Below are positions 1-12,183 of a DNA stretch of 64,000 nt, piece after piece (the first letter of the stretch is position 1; each line of letters opens with the position of its first letter). A model generated the notes under the pieces. It saw only the letters and a list, made by a program, of their open reading frames with translations. It had not been told where the DNA came from and did not search any database. The position numbers and the translations under genes were made by a program. Source of the DNA: Pezizomycotina sp. ARF18 (taxonomy: Eukaryota; Ascomycota); NCBI GenBank assembly GCA_002224055.1, contig AZLU01000019.1, positions 61,819-125,818 of the forward strand, in the 5' to 3' direction.

Positions 1-480
1 GTAAATATTAAAGAACTAGCGTAGATTATAAGGATCCCCCTTTAGTTTAAGGCCTAGATCTGACGGATTTAGCTACCCCCCGCGATAAGACTAACCTGGC
101 ACGGTATCTAACGACGCTAGAGAAGATATTATCGACTAAACCTAGGCTCCGGCCCTATATATCCCTATTTAATAAGATTTATAAGGCTACAGCTACGTCC
201 TTAAAACAAGTAGATATATAGAAAGGTAGAAAATATTATTACGCGCTAGAACCGGGATTAGAAGGCGGCAGAGCCCAGTAGCCGTACACACATTAGTAAG
301 GCTAAAGTATTAGATAATAGTGACTGCTAGCGGTATCGATACTACAATATACGCGTTACTAAGAGTAGAAAACGCGAAAGATGCAAAGGGCTATACGGAG
401 CAGCTAGCGCGGGAGCTACATCTGCGGCGACAGCCGGAGAAAGAGAAATGGGACGGAGAAGAGGACTAGGGCTGGAACCC
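1..480 (+). mobile_element. Decayed DNA-transposon relic (possibly pogo/Fot1-like transposase C-terminus)
   Basis: One forward frame from about 86 to 232 reads an open, basic helical stretch beginning RDKTNLARYLTTLEKILSTK. It is followed by TAG/TAA stops and then, in another frame (about 334-470), a charged stretch ending near QLARELHLRRQPEKEKWDGE. Lysine- and arginine-rich helical tails after the catalytic region are typical of fungal pogo-type transposases, which is the basis of the call. The surrounding DNA is rich in TA dinucleotides and stops, as expected after RIP. No catalytic motif or terminal inverted repeat is visible because the window begins inside the element, so the family assignment is tentative. 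Confidence 0.35.
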
Positions 481-689
481 TACCTATTGTTTATTTTACT
501 ATATAATTACTATATAATTTTAAACACGCGGTTGGTTAGGACAGATGGTTCTTCCATTACTATTTCGTAGTTCTTGAGCCTTCGATTGTCATTTTTTACA
601 TTATATATATGGAATTTTATGGTCATTTAGTGTGGTCTTGCATTTCTTGGCATTTCTTGGCATGGCTGGCTCGCTGCCGGTGCCGGCTC

Positions 690-925
690 GCGCTAGTGCC
701 CCACGTTATTTTTATTTTTTATTTATTATTTATTATTTTTTTTTTTATTTTTATTTATTATTTTTTATTTTATTATTTTTTTATTATTTTAATATTTTTT
801 ATTTTATTATTTTTTATTTTATTTTATTTTTATTTTTTATTTTTTTTTTTATTTTTTATTTTTTATTTTTTATTTTATTTTTTATTTTTATTTTTATTTT
901 ATTTTATTTTTTATATTTTTAAACG
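690..925. repeat. T-rich low-complexity tract
   Basis: Imperfect TATTT/ATTTTT runs fill this stretch. The long phenylalanine/tyrosine/isoleucine reading frames here are only translations of the repeat. Confidence 0.9.
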
Positions 926-1333
926 CGAGTATAATAGAAGGAAAAGTTAAAAGTTTCCAGCTTTAGATTAAAAATTGCTAACAATTTTGTGCTTACAGAA
1001 TTTTTTTTTTTATATAGTGAATTGTATTACGCAAATTGATTTAGTAGTATTTCATTATATATCACCGGCAAAGAGGCAGGGTCCATTGTGAAGCTAAGAA
1101 CGAACTAGAACCAAAAAAAAAAAAAAAAAATTTAATGAAAATTAAATAAAATTTGACTTAGACGAGATTTCAAGCTCTGAGAGCAAGAAACCGAAGAGAA
1201 AAAAAAAAAAAAATGGCCAATGTGTCCCTCCATCAAGAGGTTTCGGTAAACTATATACGCCGGCGTGGGAGCTCGTCGAGGGCGACACCATATTTTCAAG
1301 AGAGCATTAAGTACACAACTAGGTCGAGCCATT
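926..1333. other. Intergenic spacer with A-tracts
   Basis: No gene is seen. It contains T and A homopolymers near 1007-1016, 1114-1131 and 1201-1213, and lies downstream of the TcA stop codon, so it probably holds that gene's 3' untranslated region. Confidence 0.6.
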
Positions 1334-2240
1334 TTACCACGAGGCTGAATAATGAACGACCAAAAACGCTTGGACTATCGCCCCAGGATCGATCTTCGTA
1401 TTCAGGTCGTTCAACCGCCTTTTGAGGATAAATTTACCCGCCGGCTTCCCGATCGCCTTCGAGGAGCCCTTCAGCGTGTTCGTTTTCCACTGCGCCATCG
1501 ATAGCAGGTTCCGCGGCTCCAGCGGTGGCGCCGTCGGCGAATACGTAAAACTTCAGCGCACCGGCGTGTGCGTGTTCTTGAACGCCGGGTCGATCTGCAC
1601 GAACAGGTCGACGGTCTGGATCGTGACCGAAGAGGCCGCTGAGAGCAGGTAAGGGAACCTATCCCTCGTGATGTTCAGCGGCATCTGCTGCGTCGAGCTG
1701 GGTTGAGCGGGCGCACGAAGCGGTTCCAGGCGTCCGACAGCTCGTGGCGGAGGTCGATCAGCCGCGCGAGCCCGTTCTGGCTCTCAGCGAGCGTGATCGC
1801 CGCGATGGCCTTCTGTTTTAGCTCCGTCACCACCTGGCGGAGGGCGTCTCGCCCTCCCGGGCGGTGTACCGGAGCTGGATGACCGCGTCCGTGATGGGCC
1901 GTAGTCGAACTGGCGGAAGTCCGTCGGGATCTTGTAATTGCCAGCTGCTGACGGCGCCGTAGCGCTCGAAGGGGAGGTACCGCTCGTCCGGAGCGCCTGC
2001 TCGAAGGTGCCGCTGTCGTTCGAGGCCGTGCTCGTCACGACGGCCTGCAGGTGGCCGTACAGGTCCTGAAAGCGGATGTCATTGTCCGCGCGGGCCGTAC
2101 TGCTTTTTGCCGCCCGACAAGACGCTCGATATTCGGATCGTCGATTTTTATGAGGGATAGCTTGGCGGATACGGAGGTGTAAGGGCCGGTGACGCACGGG
2201 ATGGTTATGTTGACAGATTTGAGGCGCCTCATGTAGTGTC
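1334..2240 (-). other. TcA C-terminal TcB-binding domain
   Basis: The segment begins near RRLKSVNITIPCVTGPYTS (about 2175-2230), the family hallmark of the domain that docks the TcB beta-propeller. It continues through DNDIRFQDLYG and the turn-rich strands, and ends with KIDPGAIVQAFLVVHYSA just before the stop. At least three frame changes fall inside it. Its presence means the TcA relic reaches its natural C-terminus and is not truncated by the neighbouring relic. Confidence 0.85.
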
Positions 2241-5200
2241 CTGGACAGTCAAGGTCGAATAGGCCTCCGGGATGTCGAAGAAACAGTTGCCGCCCTGCTT
2301 AAACTGCAGCAGGGCCACAGGATTAAGTTGACCGAGGGATATGTTTGTCATCTCATACTCCCGTTCGTCCCATCGATATAAGCCGCGTCAAGCCTCTTGA
2401 GGTCGACCATCAGCCTCTCCCGGCGAGTAAACCCTTTTGCGTGCTGTCCAGTAGCCAAACTGAATGAATTCGAATTCGTGATGCCCAGTTCGTGACAGTA
2501 GGCCTGCTCTGCCGCTTTGGCGGTCTTGTACGCGAGCGAGTATGCTGTGAAGTAAAGAGCGGAAACCTGCTTCGACATCCAAGAATATAGCTGCCGGTTC
2601 GTGAATTTAGCCCGCATGTAGGTATCGATTTCCTGGGCGTTTGCGATCTGGAGGTCGTGATTTTCAAGCTCTTTATCAGCCACCGCTTTTCTGACGGCCC
2701 CGGCGGCAATCTGAATATCAAACTGCGCAAGTTCCTTGGAGGAAGTTGCTATCTGCAGGTTCCAATCCTCGCTCCGTCTGTAATAACTCCCCAGAGTTTG
2801 CGACATTGCGGCTGCTTTGGACAGAAGGCCTGCTGTTCTAAACAGGAAACGTCGAAAACTTGGAAGCGGATTTGCCCACATTTTGGCCCCCAAAAGGTAG
2901 CGCCGATGATGTCGGAGCACCAAGCTTAAAGTCGGGTATGAGGGTTAACCCCGCAGCGACAGGTTGCGTAGCAGCCTCGATGGTCTGGATGATCAGCGAT
3001 GCGGCTTCGAGCCCCATGTGAGCGATCTCCCAAGGATTCATGAACGAGAGGTTGCTGTAGTGTTGGAACCTCTCGTTCACGACGGCCTTCCCGCGACGAG
3101 CGCGTCGACCTGCTTGCCGGCTTCGTCCGCCTGCATGCTCTTGACGCCCCTGACGGCTTTGAGCAGGGATATTTCAGTCGAGGAGTGCAGGAGGGCTAAC
3201 CCTTCGCCGTCCTGCTTCTCCAGCGCTGTTAGCAGGGCTGCGCCGAAGGTGCGCACCTCGTTGACCAAGTCCATCGCTTTCGCCGACAAGGTAGTGTACG
3301 GTATACCGGAACGACCGCAGCTACGTCGCTAAGGACGCTGCTGATGTCGACGCCTGCGGCCTTGGCCTTGATGAGCAGCATGGGGTCAATCGGCGGGTCC
3401 CACAGAGCCAGCTCGCGGACGATGCCTTGGAGATTCATGCAGTTGCGGATCTTGAACAGGCGGTCAGACACGGTGTCCCAGTAGCCCATGAGCTTCTGGT
3501 TCCTCGGCACGCAGAAAAACAGCATCGTCGGGGTAGCCCCTTGCTGCATTCGACCGGTGAGATCCGCATATCGCTGGACGCGATGGATGAGTAGTTCGGC
3601 ACCAGCTCTTCGATTTGAACCAAAGCGTGGAAAAATCGTCTAGCTTTGCGTCCAGCGAGTTGTACGTCTGCACGACCGGCGTCGCTCTCGCAGGGATATC
3701 GGCCGGCCGCGGCCCGAGGATGTTTGCGGCCAAAATGTACAGCTGTGTAGCCTCGTTGATCGCTTCGATCGTGTCTTGGCCGAAGAGCTGGTCGCCCCAC
3801 GCGATGAGGTTGTCCAGGTACTTCATCACGGTCGCCATCTGGAACGCCACGATCCGCATCCTCGCAACCAAAAACGGGTTGAACGGATTTTGCCGCCATT
3901 CTTGGACACTGAGCTCCATGTCATTGAGAAACTGCTTCTGAGCGGACGTGAGCCCGGCATACGCATTCGGGTCGCCCCTCGCGGCGAGTATGCGGAAGAT
4001 ATTAGAAATCGTCTCGTCTTGACCGTTCTGCAGTTGCACAAACGGCTTTGTCTTCCAGTACTTCCCGGCCTCGGCAGGGAGGAAGTGTCTGTAGGGTCAA
4101 AAATGTATCTGAGCCACTTTTGCGCATCGGAAAACTGCTGGTTGCTGCTCAGCTTATCCGCTATCAGCATCGGATGTGGTAAAACAGCTCCCAGTTGTAT
4201 TGCGAGTACGAACCGCCGACGGAAAAGTCGACGGTTTCGTCGGCGCTGGAGTCCGGATCGTAGTGGGCGGTAACGGGGCCGTATTGTTGCGGAACGTGCC
4301 CGACGCCGGAGGCGCAAGCTGCTGTTCCGGTCGCTGGAGCACCCCCGGTATCCATCCCTGTTGAAATCCCGCATGAACTGGGCGACGTACGGGTGGTAGA
4401 AGAGGCTGTACTTGAATCTTCGGAAGCTCGGGAGCTCAATCTTTATCCAGGTCGAAGGTACTTGATAGCCAGATAGGTTGACAGGCGTTGGGAAGATGGA
4501 GATAGGTGGGAGGAGGATTGAATCCGCTGCTCTCAAATCGGTAGAGTCGAACGGGATGCAAGGCTCGTAAGAAGCCATTGGCACGTTCGCCTTCACCGCA
4601 GCCAGGCCGTTTCCTACATCAGGAACGGTCATGAACCCGCCGTTCAAAGGAAACGTGCGGATCTTTTTGAAAGGCTCCTCCCTGCACCGCCGGGGAGAAC
4701 CGGCCCTTGGACGATCGGATGACAGGTTGGAGGCGATTGATGTACCCGGCCACGAGTTTTCCATCCAGCCAGGCGGGGTTCACTAAGCTCGGCGAGGTAA
4801 GCCCGAAGAGTGGAGTGGAAACGGGAAATTGATATACGTGTCAACAGGCTCTACGAAGAACGAGCGCTGGTCATGCTGGAAAAAGAACGGCCGCTGTGTG
4901 ATGAACTGCTGGTCCTGGGGAGCCCAAATGAGCGAATACAGGCCACCTGGCGTCTTTTGCAATGCGGGAACCTGAACGAGTTGCAGCTGCGCTTGCGTGA
5001 GCCACCCTTCGGTGGGTTAGGCTGGCCGTAATGTCCACGGGGAGTGTGAGGGGAAATCGAGCCGAAAATACCGAGGAGTAATTGGACCAGGGTGTTTTCC
5101 GTGTAGCTCATTGCGTTCAGCACGGTGCCGCTCGACGGAGCCAGGTATGCGATCCACGCATCAGAAGGAACTGCATAATCTCAGTCATGGTCGTGAAAAT

Positions 5201-8200
5201 GGTTGGGGGCTGAGTGAAGTGGAATTGCTTGTCCACGACGGTGGGCGCCCCTTTCACGCCGTCGAATTCAAAAGTACCCGAGCAGGCCCGGCTTGAGGGC
5301 GTTTGCCAAGATGTGTACCCGCAGCTTGTTGTCCGCCGTGATTTCGGACTTGCAGCTGAACCCATCGCGACCGGATCCCGCGAGTTTAAGAATCGGGGGA
5401 GGATCAGGCTCGTCGATGGCCAAGCCGTCCTTGGCAACCGCCAGTATGTCGTCCGAGACCTTTTTGGCGAGCCATTTGCCGTCTTTCATTTCCGACCAGG
5501 CGACTTTAATTTCCCAGTACGTCCTCCAGAAGGCACATTGGACCCGCTGAAGGCATGGTTATAGGCTGCTTGAACTGCTTCGCGGTGAATTGAAGCCAAC
5601 AGAGGTGCAAGGTCCTGTTCCACATCACGGGTACGACGTGCTCGGACGACAGGTCGATGTCCACTTTTTGCCAGGGGTCCCAGACGTTGCCATTCCTTCG
5701 AACCCGGTAGTAAAGATCCGTCGGGTGCCGCGGGTGACGGCGAACAGGTGCAGGTTGTCAACCCCAGAACACCCGTGCCGGTGTTTTCCGTTTCGTGGTA
5801 GTAAGATAACACCTTGAGGCGGCTGACGATGTGGAGCTTTCGAGATAATCCCAAACGCCGTTTCGGCGAGGCTGTTGTGATGTTATTCTGGCTCAGGTCG
5901 TTTTCGAGGTCTGTGAAAAAGGGCGTCTTGTCGTCCCTGAGCGACGGGTCTAGGAAGTTCTCCGGGTACATGAAGACTTGCCGATTCGCGCTGGATACGA
6001 CCTGGGACTTCAGCCACGAGTCCCACTCCACTCGTCGTCGACTTCGGTATCCGCCAATACGTCATGTTCGAGGTTCATCAGGCACCGTTGCACGAAGAGC
6101 TGGACGGAGCAGACGCCAGCTTGATCCTCGACGTGAGTTGGCACGGTCCCATATCAACGTCAATCAAGTAGAAAGCGAAGAGATCGTATCGTTCCGCCAC
6201 GTCATACCGCTGCTCGGGGTTCGCGAGCAGGTATCTACCAAGGCTTGCCGCTGCTTGTTACGTAAAATGTTGCGGAGAGGCCGAGACACGTCTCCCAGGT
6301 CGGCTGGTCGTACTTGGATTTGACTGTCTGTACGGCTATCCGCGACTGGGTTCCGTTGCATCCGGCGTAGCCAGTTGTGCAAGGTCTGCAGACGAACATC
6401 CGACTTCGTAGTAGCGCGAAATATTGGACGAGTCGAGAGAGAGCGATTTCATCACCATATGCGGTCGGAAATGCAAAGTTGTATCGCGTGGGTGTCCGTT
6501 ATGCTTGCTAAATCGGTAGCGTTCCAGTTAGTCCATTTCACAATGGCGTCGAAAACCCATTGCTGTTGAACTCCAGGCTGCCTCGAAAGCGAGAAAATTC
6601 CATCGAGCGCATCTTCGCTCCGGCAAAAGAGTCTCTGAGCTTTGTGAGGACCAACAATCTCTCCCAGCGGGTGAATGAGTCTGTTACGGTGCCTGCTGGT
6701 ACGAGCTTGAGTGGCAGGTTGTCAAGATCTAGCCAAAGCTTGTAGTTGAAGAGCCAGCCTAGCTGCGTCACTGTCAACGAGGACTTGTTTACTACCATCG
6801 CGGCTTTGTACAACTTGGTGTATCCGTCGAACATGTCAGGGAATAGAGCTCTCGTGATTATGGTCGCCGAACTGCTCAATAGCAGGGATTTGTCTAGGAA
6901 CACGTCCTGGAGAACTTTCGTGTTTGAGTGGAGCCAGGTTGAAACCATTGACTGGTTACCTGGGAGTCCAAGGCCATCGTCTGGCTTAGTCTAACGATTA
7001 AGTCTGGGTGGTTTGAATGCTCTGAAGCTTCGGGAGCATCTTGCCCAAGATGAACTGAATTCGCGAGCTCACTGTCACCGGAGCGCCGTTCGCGACATCT
7101 GCGTCGAATAGCGATGAAACATCGGCTGGACCCAGTAGGATGTATCCGATGCTGTGGGAGCAGTACTGCCCAGGTCAAGGAGCTTTTGAATAGCATTACT
7201 GAAATCGGTGACCGTAGCGGGGTCAATTGTTCGACCGCCTTGTTATCGCTTGGAGCTCTGACGGTGTGAGTGCGCCGATGGAATGCAGAGTCGACGTTGT
7301 AGAATCGAAGTATAACTTCTTCCGAAGTGCAACCGGAATCTCGAGTCCTGGCGGCATGGCTGACAGTGGAGTTTCCACCTCCACAGGCGCGAAAGTCCGG
7401 AGATATAGCGAAAGAAAGCTCCGGGGTAAGTCAAATAGCACTCCAACAACATTAACAAAATCGGCCGACGCTTGAGGCAGCGTTGTGAGGGCCTGCCTTC
7501 AGCCACCATCATCACACCCTGGAATGTGAGGATTTGGTTGGCAGCATCATAAGTGCATTTGTCACTAACTGGCGACTGGATGAGCCGCTCGGCGGCTGGG
7601 ACGCTAGCGGCACAGCATACGAGACCGTCCCACTGAATATCGACAGCGTCTGCGTGATGACCGATTGATCAAGGTTGAGCAGTGGAAGTTTCGTTTTAAG
7701 CAGTGTTGTATCTTGATCTAGCGTGTTGTCAGACGGGCGCGTATATTCTGCTTCGATTTTTTGTTCCTCCGACCTGAAATCTTCGAAAAAGTTTGCAATG
7801 GTGTCATCTGACGGATCGAGCCCGCTGCCAGACGTGAAGTCGTCTCTGAGAAGGTAATTGAGTTCCTGGCCGAATAATTCGATGCGATTATATTTTGCGC
7901 CCGCTGTACAAAATCGACGGTGACCGCCGATGAAGAAAACGGGTCGATGTTCGTAATTTTGAGAAGAGTCGCGTAGTCTGACACAGAGATTCCAAGAGAG
8001 TGGGCGAGAACCGAGTGGCGATACAGACTTGATAGATTCGATAACGTGAGGTTCCCGTCCGGGAGAATGACCGGAAGCTGCATTGCGGTCAGGTCGATAT
8101 CGCTTATATTAAGAGCACTTAAGATCTGGCTTGAAGCAGCAGCTATGGTTCCGGTGAGAGTCGTAGCATCGGCTGGGAAGAGGGGTCGGGAATATTATTG

Positions 8201-11200
8201 ACGGTTTGGTTGCGGAAAATTCTAGCGTAGAGTGATTTTACCGTCGCTGCAGACTCTTCATCATCGAAGTCTAGAAATTTAGTGGTTGAAATCGGTGCCC
8301 AGAAGGCGCAAATGGATTCAATATCAAGACGTTGAGCAAAGCTACAAGCCTCTGAACGTGTGAAATCTTGACCAGAAGATCTTCCGTCGCGGCGATGTAC
8401 GGATCACTGCTGGCCCAAGACCTATTCGCTAAATATGCGTAAGCTTTACCAAGGTCCAAGATACCCCAGCCCAGCTCCGACAACGCTCGGTATAAGCGGA
8501 TGAACTGTGGATGTTCCTGAGGTCCTCGGTTGAGAGACCTCGTATTTGTAAGAGCTTCAGTTGACAAGTGTCCACCGGAGAACCCTCCCTTGCCAGAATG
8601 CTAGGCAAAACTTGACCCTTCCGTGCTGGGTTTGGGCGCAGATAAGGCACCAATTCTAAGAGGTTTAGCAACTCTCCGTATGAAAGAGTGCTCTGCTGCA
8701 GGAACACATCGACTCTGCCGGTCAAAGCGATATTCCAGGCCTGGGTGGAATTTAACGGCGAGGTTGACGCCGGGTCGGGAATTGATCCGCTTCCAGAGCT
8801 GCTAGAGAATCCCCAGAAATTCCAAGGCCCAGGAGTTGATGAATTAGCCTGACCAGTCGTAGTATTGATAATGATATTGGAATTCTCCACGGTGAGGCCA
8901 AGGAGCTCATTTTCAATTGTTGCTTCGCCAAGTCTTTGAAGCGGAGCGTCTCGGGAGAGGACTTCCATGAGCTGGTAGCGCTGAACATCAATATGTGCGA
9001 GGTAAGACCTGATCGTTTCGGTCCACATGGAGAACGGCAAGTTTACGGGATAAACTTGGGCTGCTAAAGAGGTATAAGCTGCAGCATTCTGATATTGAGG
9101 GTTAGCAGCCCGCTCTGCCGCGGTCCCATTTGTCTGTCTGCTTCGAGTCAAGACGAATGGCTGGGTAGAGCTGTCATCCAGCGTGATCCGGTATGTGAAG
9201 TCCGGTTCATCGATAGACCAAATTTCCCCCCGCTTAAGGACCGTTATTATGGCGTAATTAGTTAGGGGAGGGCTGAATTGCGATTTCCAAGTGCCGATTT
9301 TTCCTGCATCTAATCGGCAGCTGCTTCTTCAGGCAGGTCGAAGGACGAAAAGGGTGTCGGGGGCTGACAGCGTCCTCTAATATCTCGATGCAGAGATCGA
9401 CATAAGGTACCGGAGTGTTGGTGTTCTCGCAAGTGAGTTCTATCCCGCCGATATCGCCGCGCCGGTTGAAGAGTATATCCTTGGCTGTGAGGGTCTTCCA
9501 GACCTCATTCACCAAGTGCATCTTGTACGTCACGTTTTTGATGCTTCCGTCTGGATTGCGTGTGATTGTATCAATTAGCAACCTATCCGTAAGAAGTGTA
9601 AAATATCGACTAGGTACGCCGCCGGCCCGTCGACTGCTTTGCAACCCTCGCATTGGCACATGTCCATTGATCAAACAGATCATTCAAATCTGGGATCTCC
9701 CCGCCCAAGTCCAAATTGCCGATAAAAATCGGGGCGAGGATAGGCGGAAGACTCGGCTGGAAGCAAAGCCGAAGTTGGTGATCAAAGAAGAAGCGAAGGC
9801 GTTGGTCTGACTTGCCCGCTCGTAGACCGGAAGGGCTTGAGCTTCTCCGCCCAGAGCATCTCCAAATCTGGACAGGAAGGAAGTGCGGCCCATGCGGGCG
9901 ATTTGCATTGATGAGGTTACACCGTTCGCAACCAAAGTTCGCATTTGCGTGTATTGAGGCGCGATGCTATATTCCGCTGCATCGCCGCTACGTTAGCCTT
10001 CAAGACATCAACATTCTTAACGCCGTCCAATTTTGCTGATGGCGTCGTAAGGTACTGCGCCAACCGCGTCGTCTTGATATTAAACGTGGATTGGCTGAAA
10101 GAAACGTCTGAGTGTCCGCTTTTCCACTCAAGGTGCCGTGAGTTGTATCGTCATCCGCGTCAGAAAGCCGAGCAGTTACAAACCGCGTTGGAAATGTGTC
10201 TTCAAAAATGTTCGTGACGGCTTTTGCCATCGCAGCCGTCCTTGGGAGTGTAGATGAATCCGGGATTGCAGCCGGGGCGCCAACGTTAGGCTGCTGGATG
10301 ATGCCAAGCCACTTCTTCTCGCTAAAAGTCGCGAGATCTTGCATAGAGGAAAACTCTTTATTCTGCTGGCGCTTCTGGAGTTCAGATATCAACGGCGCGT
10401 GGTTCAGTGTGACCATTCCAAATTGAATGGATTGCTGAATTTTTCCGATCTGGCCTTTGAAGGTAGCGTTCGAATCTAGCTTCTGCCAAAAATCGTCAAC
10501 CGTTCCGTCATGGTCGGCAAATGCTTGAACGAAAGCCGCAGGGTTTTTCATCCCCGAAGAAGAGAGAACATCGTGCAATGGTGATGGTTTGGTGGGATCG
10601 GAGGGTCCTGGAGGGCTGATTGAGCGCCCAGTTTTAGGAAAGCTGCCTTTATGGAATCAAGTTCAGCCGATGTCTTCGCCGCGATAATATTATTGAGAAT
10701 TGCCTTATTCACGGCGCCCATGATAACATCGATGTTGAGTGCTGCCAGTGCCTTCATGTCCGTGGGCAGACCCTCTCTAAATAGCCCATAGAAGACGTCT
10801 TGGCTTATTGTTTTGCCCGTTGATGCAGCAGACTTCCAGGCAGTGACCAGAAATTGTATATTAGTCGCCTCAAGGCCGGTTTCACCGGCAAGGAACGAAA
10901 TGTCCTGGTGAGTGTCGTCCTGCAATAGGTCGGCAGTTCCGCACCATCGAGCAACGGCTCTACGGCGGCTAGCGTCAGCGCATACTCGGATGGAGTCGAT
11001 GCGTCTGAAGGCCCCACAACAATATCGATTGTCGCTTCTGCTGGGGCATTAAAATAAATCTGGGTTTTGGCTAGCGGCTTTTTTGTGCCCATCTGCGAGG
11101 GATCAAAAACATAGAGACGCAGATCAGCAGTGCCTTTTTCAGCCCTCCGGAAACTTGTAGATGAATAGGTTATGCAATATGTTGCTCCCGGAGCGCAGGT

Positions 11201-11437
11201 TTTGGCGCGACGAGGAACTGCTCATGACGGAGGTCGATGTCATTAGCCTCCACAGCCAGTCCGACAAGTGGCCTGCCGAACTGATCGCTGACGTTTCCGC
11301 GAACGGTGAACTCTGGTCATCGCCTGATTGCGATACCCCGGGCCTGGCGGCTGTCGTGAGATATACGCGGGCCGTGGGCCCTGACGCATCGTTCTTAGGT
11401 ATTGTTGATCCATGAAATCTATTGATAGAGTTGGCAT
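1334..11437 (-). CDS. TcA-type toxin-complex protein (receptor-binding/pore subunit), frameshifted
   Basis: TcA subunits form a pentameric channel that binds the target cell and injects the TcB-TcC cargo. Read from the start, the gene shows a transthyretin/carboxypeptidase-regulatory-like N-terminus (FTVRGNVSDQFGRPLVG, about 11260-11325) and FRRAEKGTADLRLYVFDP (about 11100-11155). A helical region follows with DISFLAGETGLEATN (about 10880), then a cysteine cluster beside PAAYLVDILHFL (about 9610-9670) and ELTCENTNTPVPYVD (about 9430). Next come ERAANPQYQNAAAY (about 9095), the ABC-toxin/neuraminidase-like region, and TIEAINEATQLYILAANILG (about 3720-3780). The pore helices (SQTLGSYYRRSEDW, KFTNRQLYSWM) and the TcB-binding domain (NITIPCVTGPYTS) follow, ending at HYSASW-stop (TAA, 1334-1336). 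About 3,360 codons fits a long TcA. Reading frame changes at least fifteen times by single bases, so the unit is either a pseudogene or an uncorrected assembly. The ATG at 11437 or 11413 could be the start. Confidence 0.87.
2348..2923 (-). other. TcA translocation-channel helices
   Basis: A 191-codon stretch is open without interruption. Much of it is amphipathic helix (ELAQFDIQIAAGAVRKAV, NHDLQIANAQEIDTYM, FTAYSLAYKTAKAAEQAY), matching the long coiled-coil helices that line the TcA translocation channel in bacterial homologues. It directly precedes the TcB-binding domain, the normal family order. Confidence 0.8.
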
Positions 11438-12183
11438 ATAATATACTTATGAAAGGTAAGATATATCAGCGAGCCCCTTACCCCGTGAATCAAGTGATAG
11501 TCAAGCTTTCTGAACCAATCACCTCGATTAAGACAATGGATTTGGCAATCTGAGCCCTGCAATGTACAACTCGTAAGCCAGTGGTCCCAGATTTCTCTTC
11601 AACTATTTCAATTTGAAATCTCAAGATAAATCAATGTTCGATCACGGAGCAGTCCCGTATGCCATCCGAAGCCTAAGAGTTGGTGATTCAGCGCTCTTTG
11701 AAGCCTTCAGCAGCAATATTAACGCCGGGAACGATGAATCGGTATCATGAATTGAAACCCCAACCCATTTATCGACGGGCAAACGTGCAAGTTAATGCTA
11801 CTGTCTGTACCACCGTAAATTGCGGCTGAGGGTCGACCCGCACTTCAAAGAGGGGGGGGGGGGCGGTGACGACTCATTATCCGGAAATTTCCATGTGCTA
11901 AGCCGTGGCCAAGCCAAGCCTCCCTGCAAATGGCACACTTAGCCGTCCTGATAGGTTCGCCGAAGGATTGCGGGGGGAGAACAACCAAGAGATGGCAAAG
12001 ATGTCTTCAGTCGGCTTGACTTCTGGTCCTCAAAAGTCTTGGTGGGGTGGTGTGATCTATCTATCGCTTCTTCTTCTTTCTGTGAGTGATTGGATGGTTG
12101 TTTTAATTTACGGACTCTAGGGCTACTCCGGTTAGATTTGGTCCAAACCATGACAGCCGCAGGGCGAATATCAGCTACGAAAT
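11438..12183. promoter_or_regulatory. Divergent promoter region between TcA and TcB-TcC
   Basis: About 750 bases separate the two start regions, so both transcripts must start here. A TATA-like stretch (cataatatac, near 11436-11450) sits immediately beside the TcA start region and a G13 run lies at 11850-11863. A 71-codon open frame at 11905-12120, with a hydrophobic C-terminal half (WGGVIYLSLLLLSVSDWMVV), could be an upstream ORF but has no recognised relatives. No binding site could be assigned to a known regulator. Confidence 0.5.

Noticed and set aside
609-950. Open frames rich in phenylalanine and tyrosine (+)
   Set aside because: They are translations of a TATTT-type low-complexity tract with no other protein feature.
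1422-11415. Short plus-strand frames across the TcA gene
   Set aside because: All TcA family motifs are on the minus strand; plus-strand frames have no recognisable content.
11905-12120. 71-codon open frame between the two Tc genes
   Set aside because: It has a hydrophobic C-terminal half but no match to a known family, and it overlaps the probable promoter region, so I do not call it a gene.
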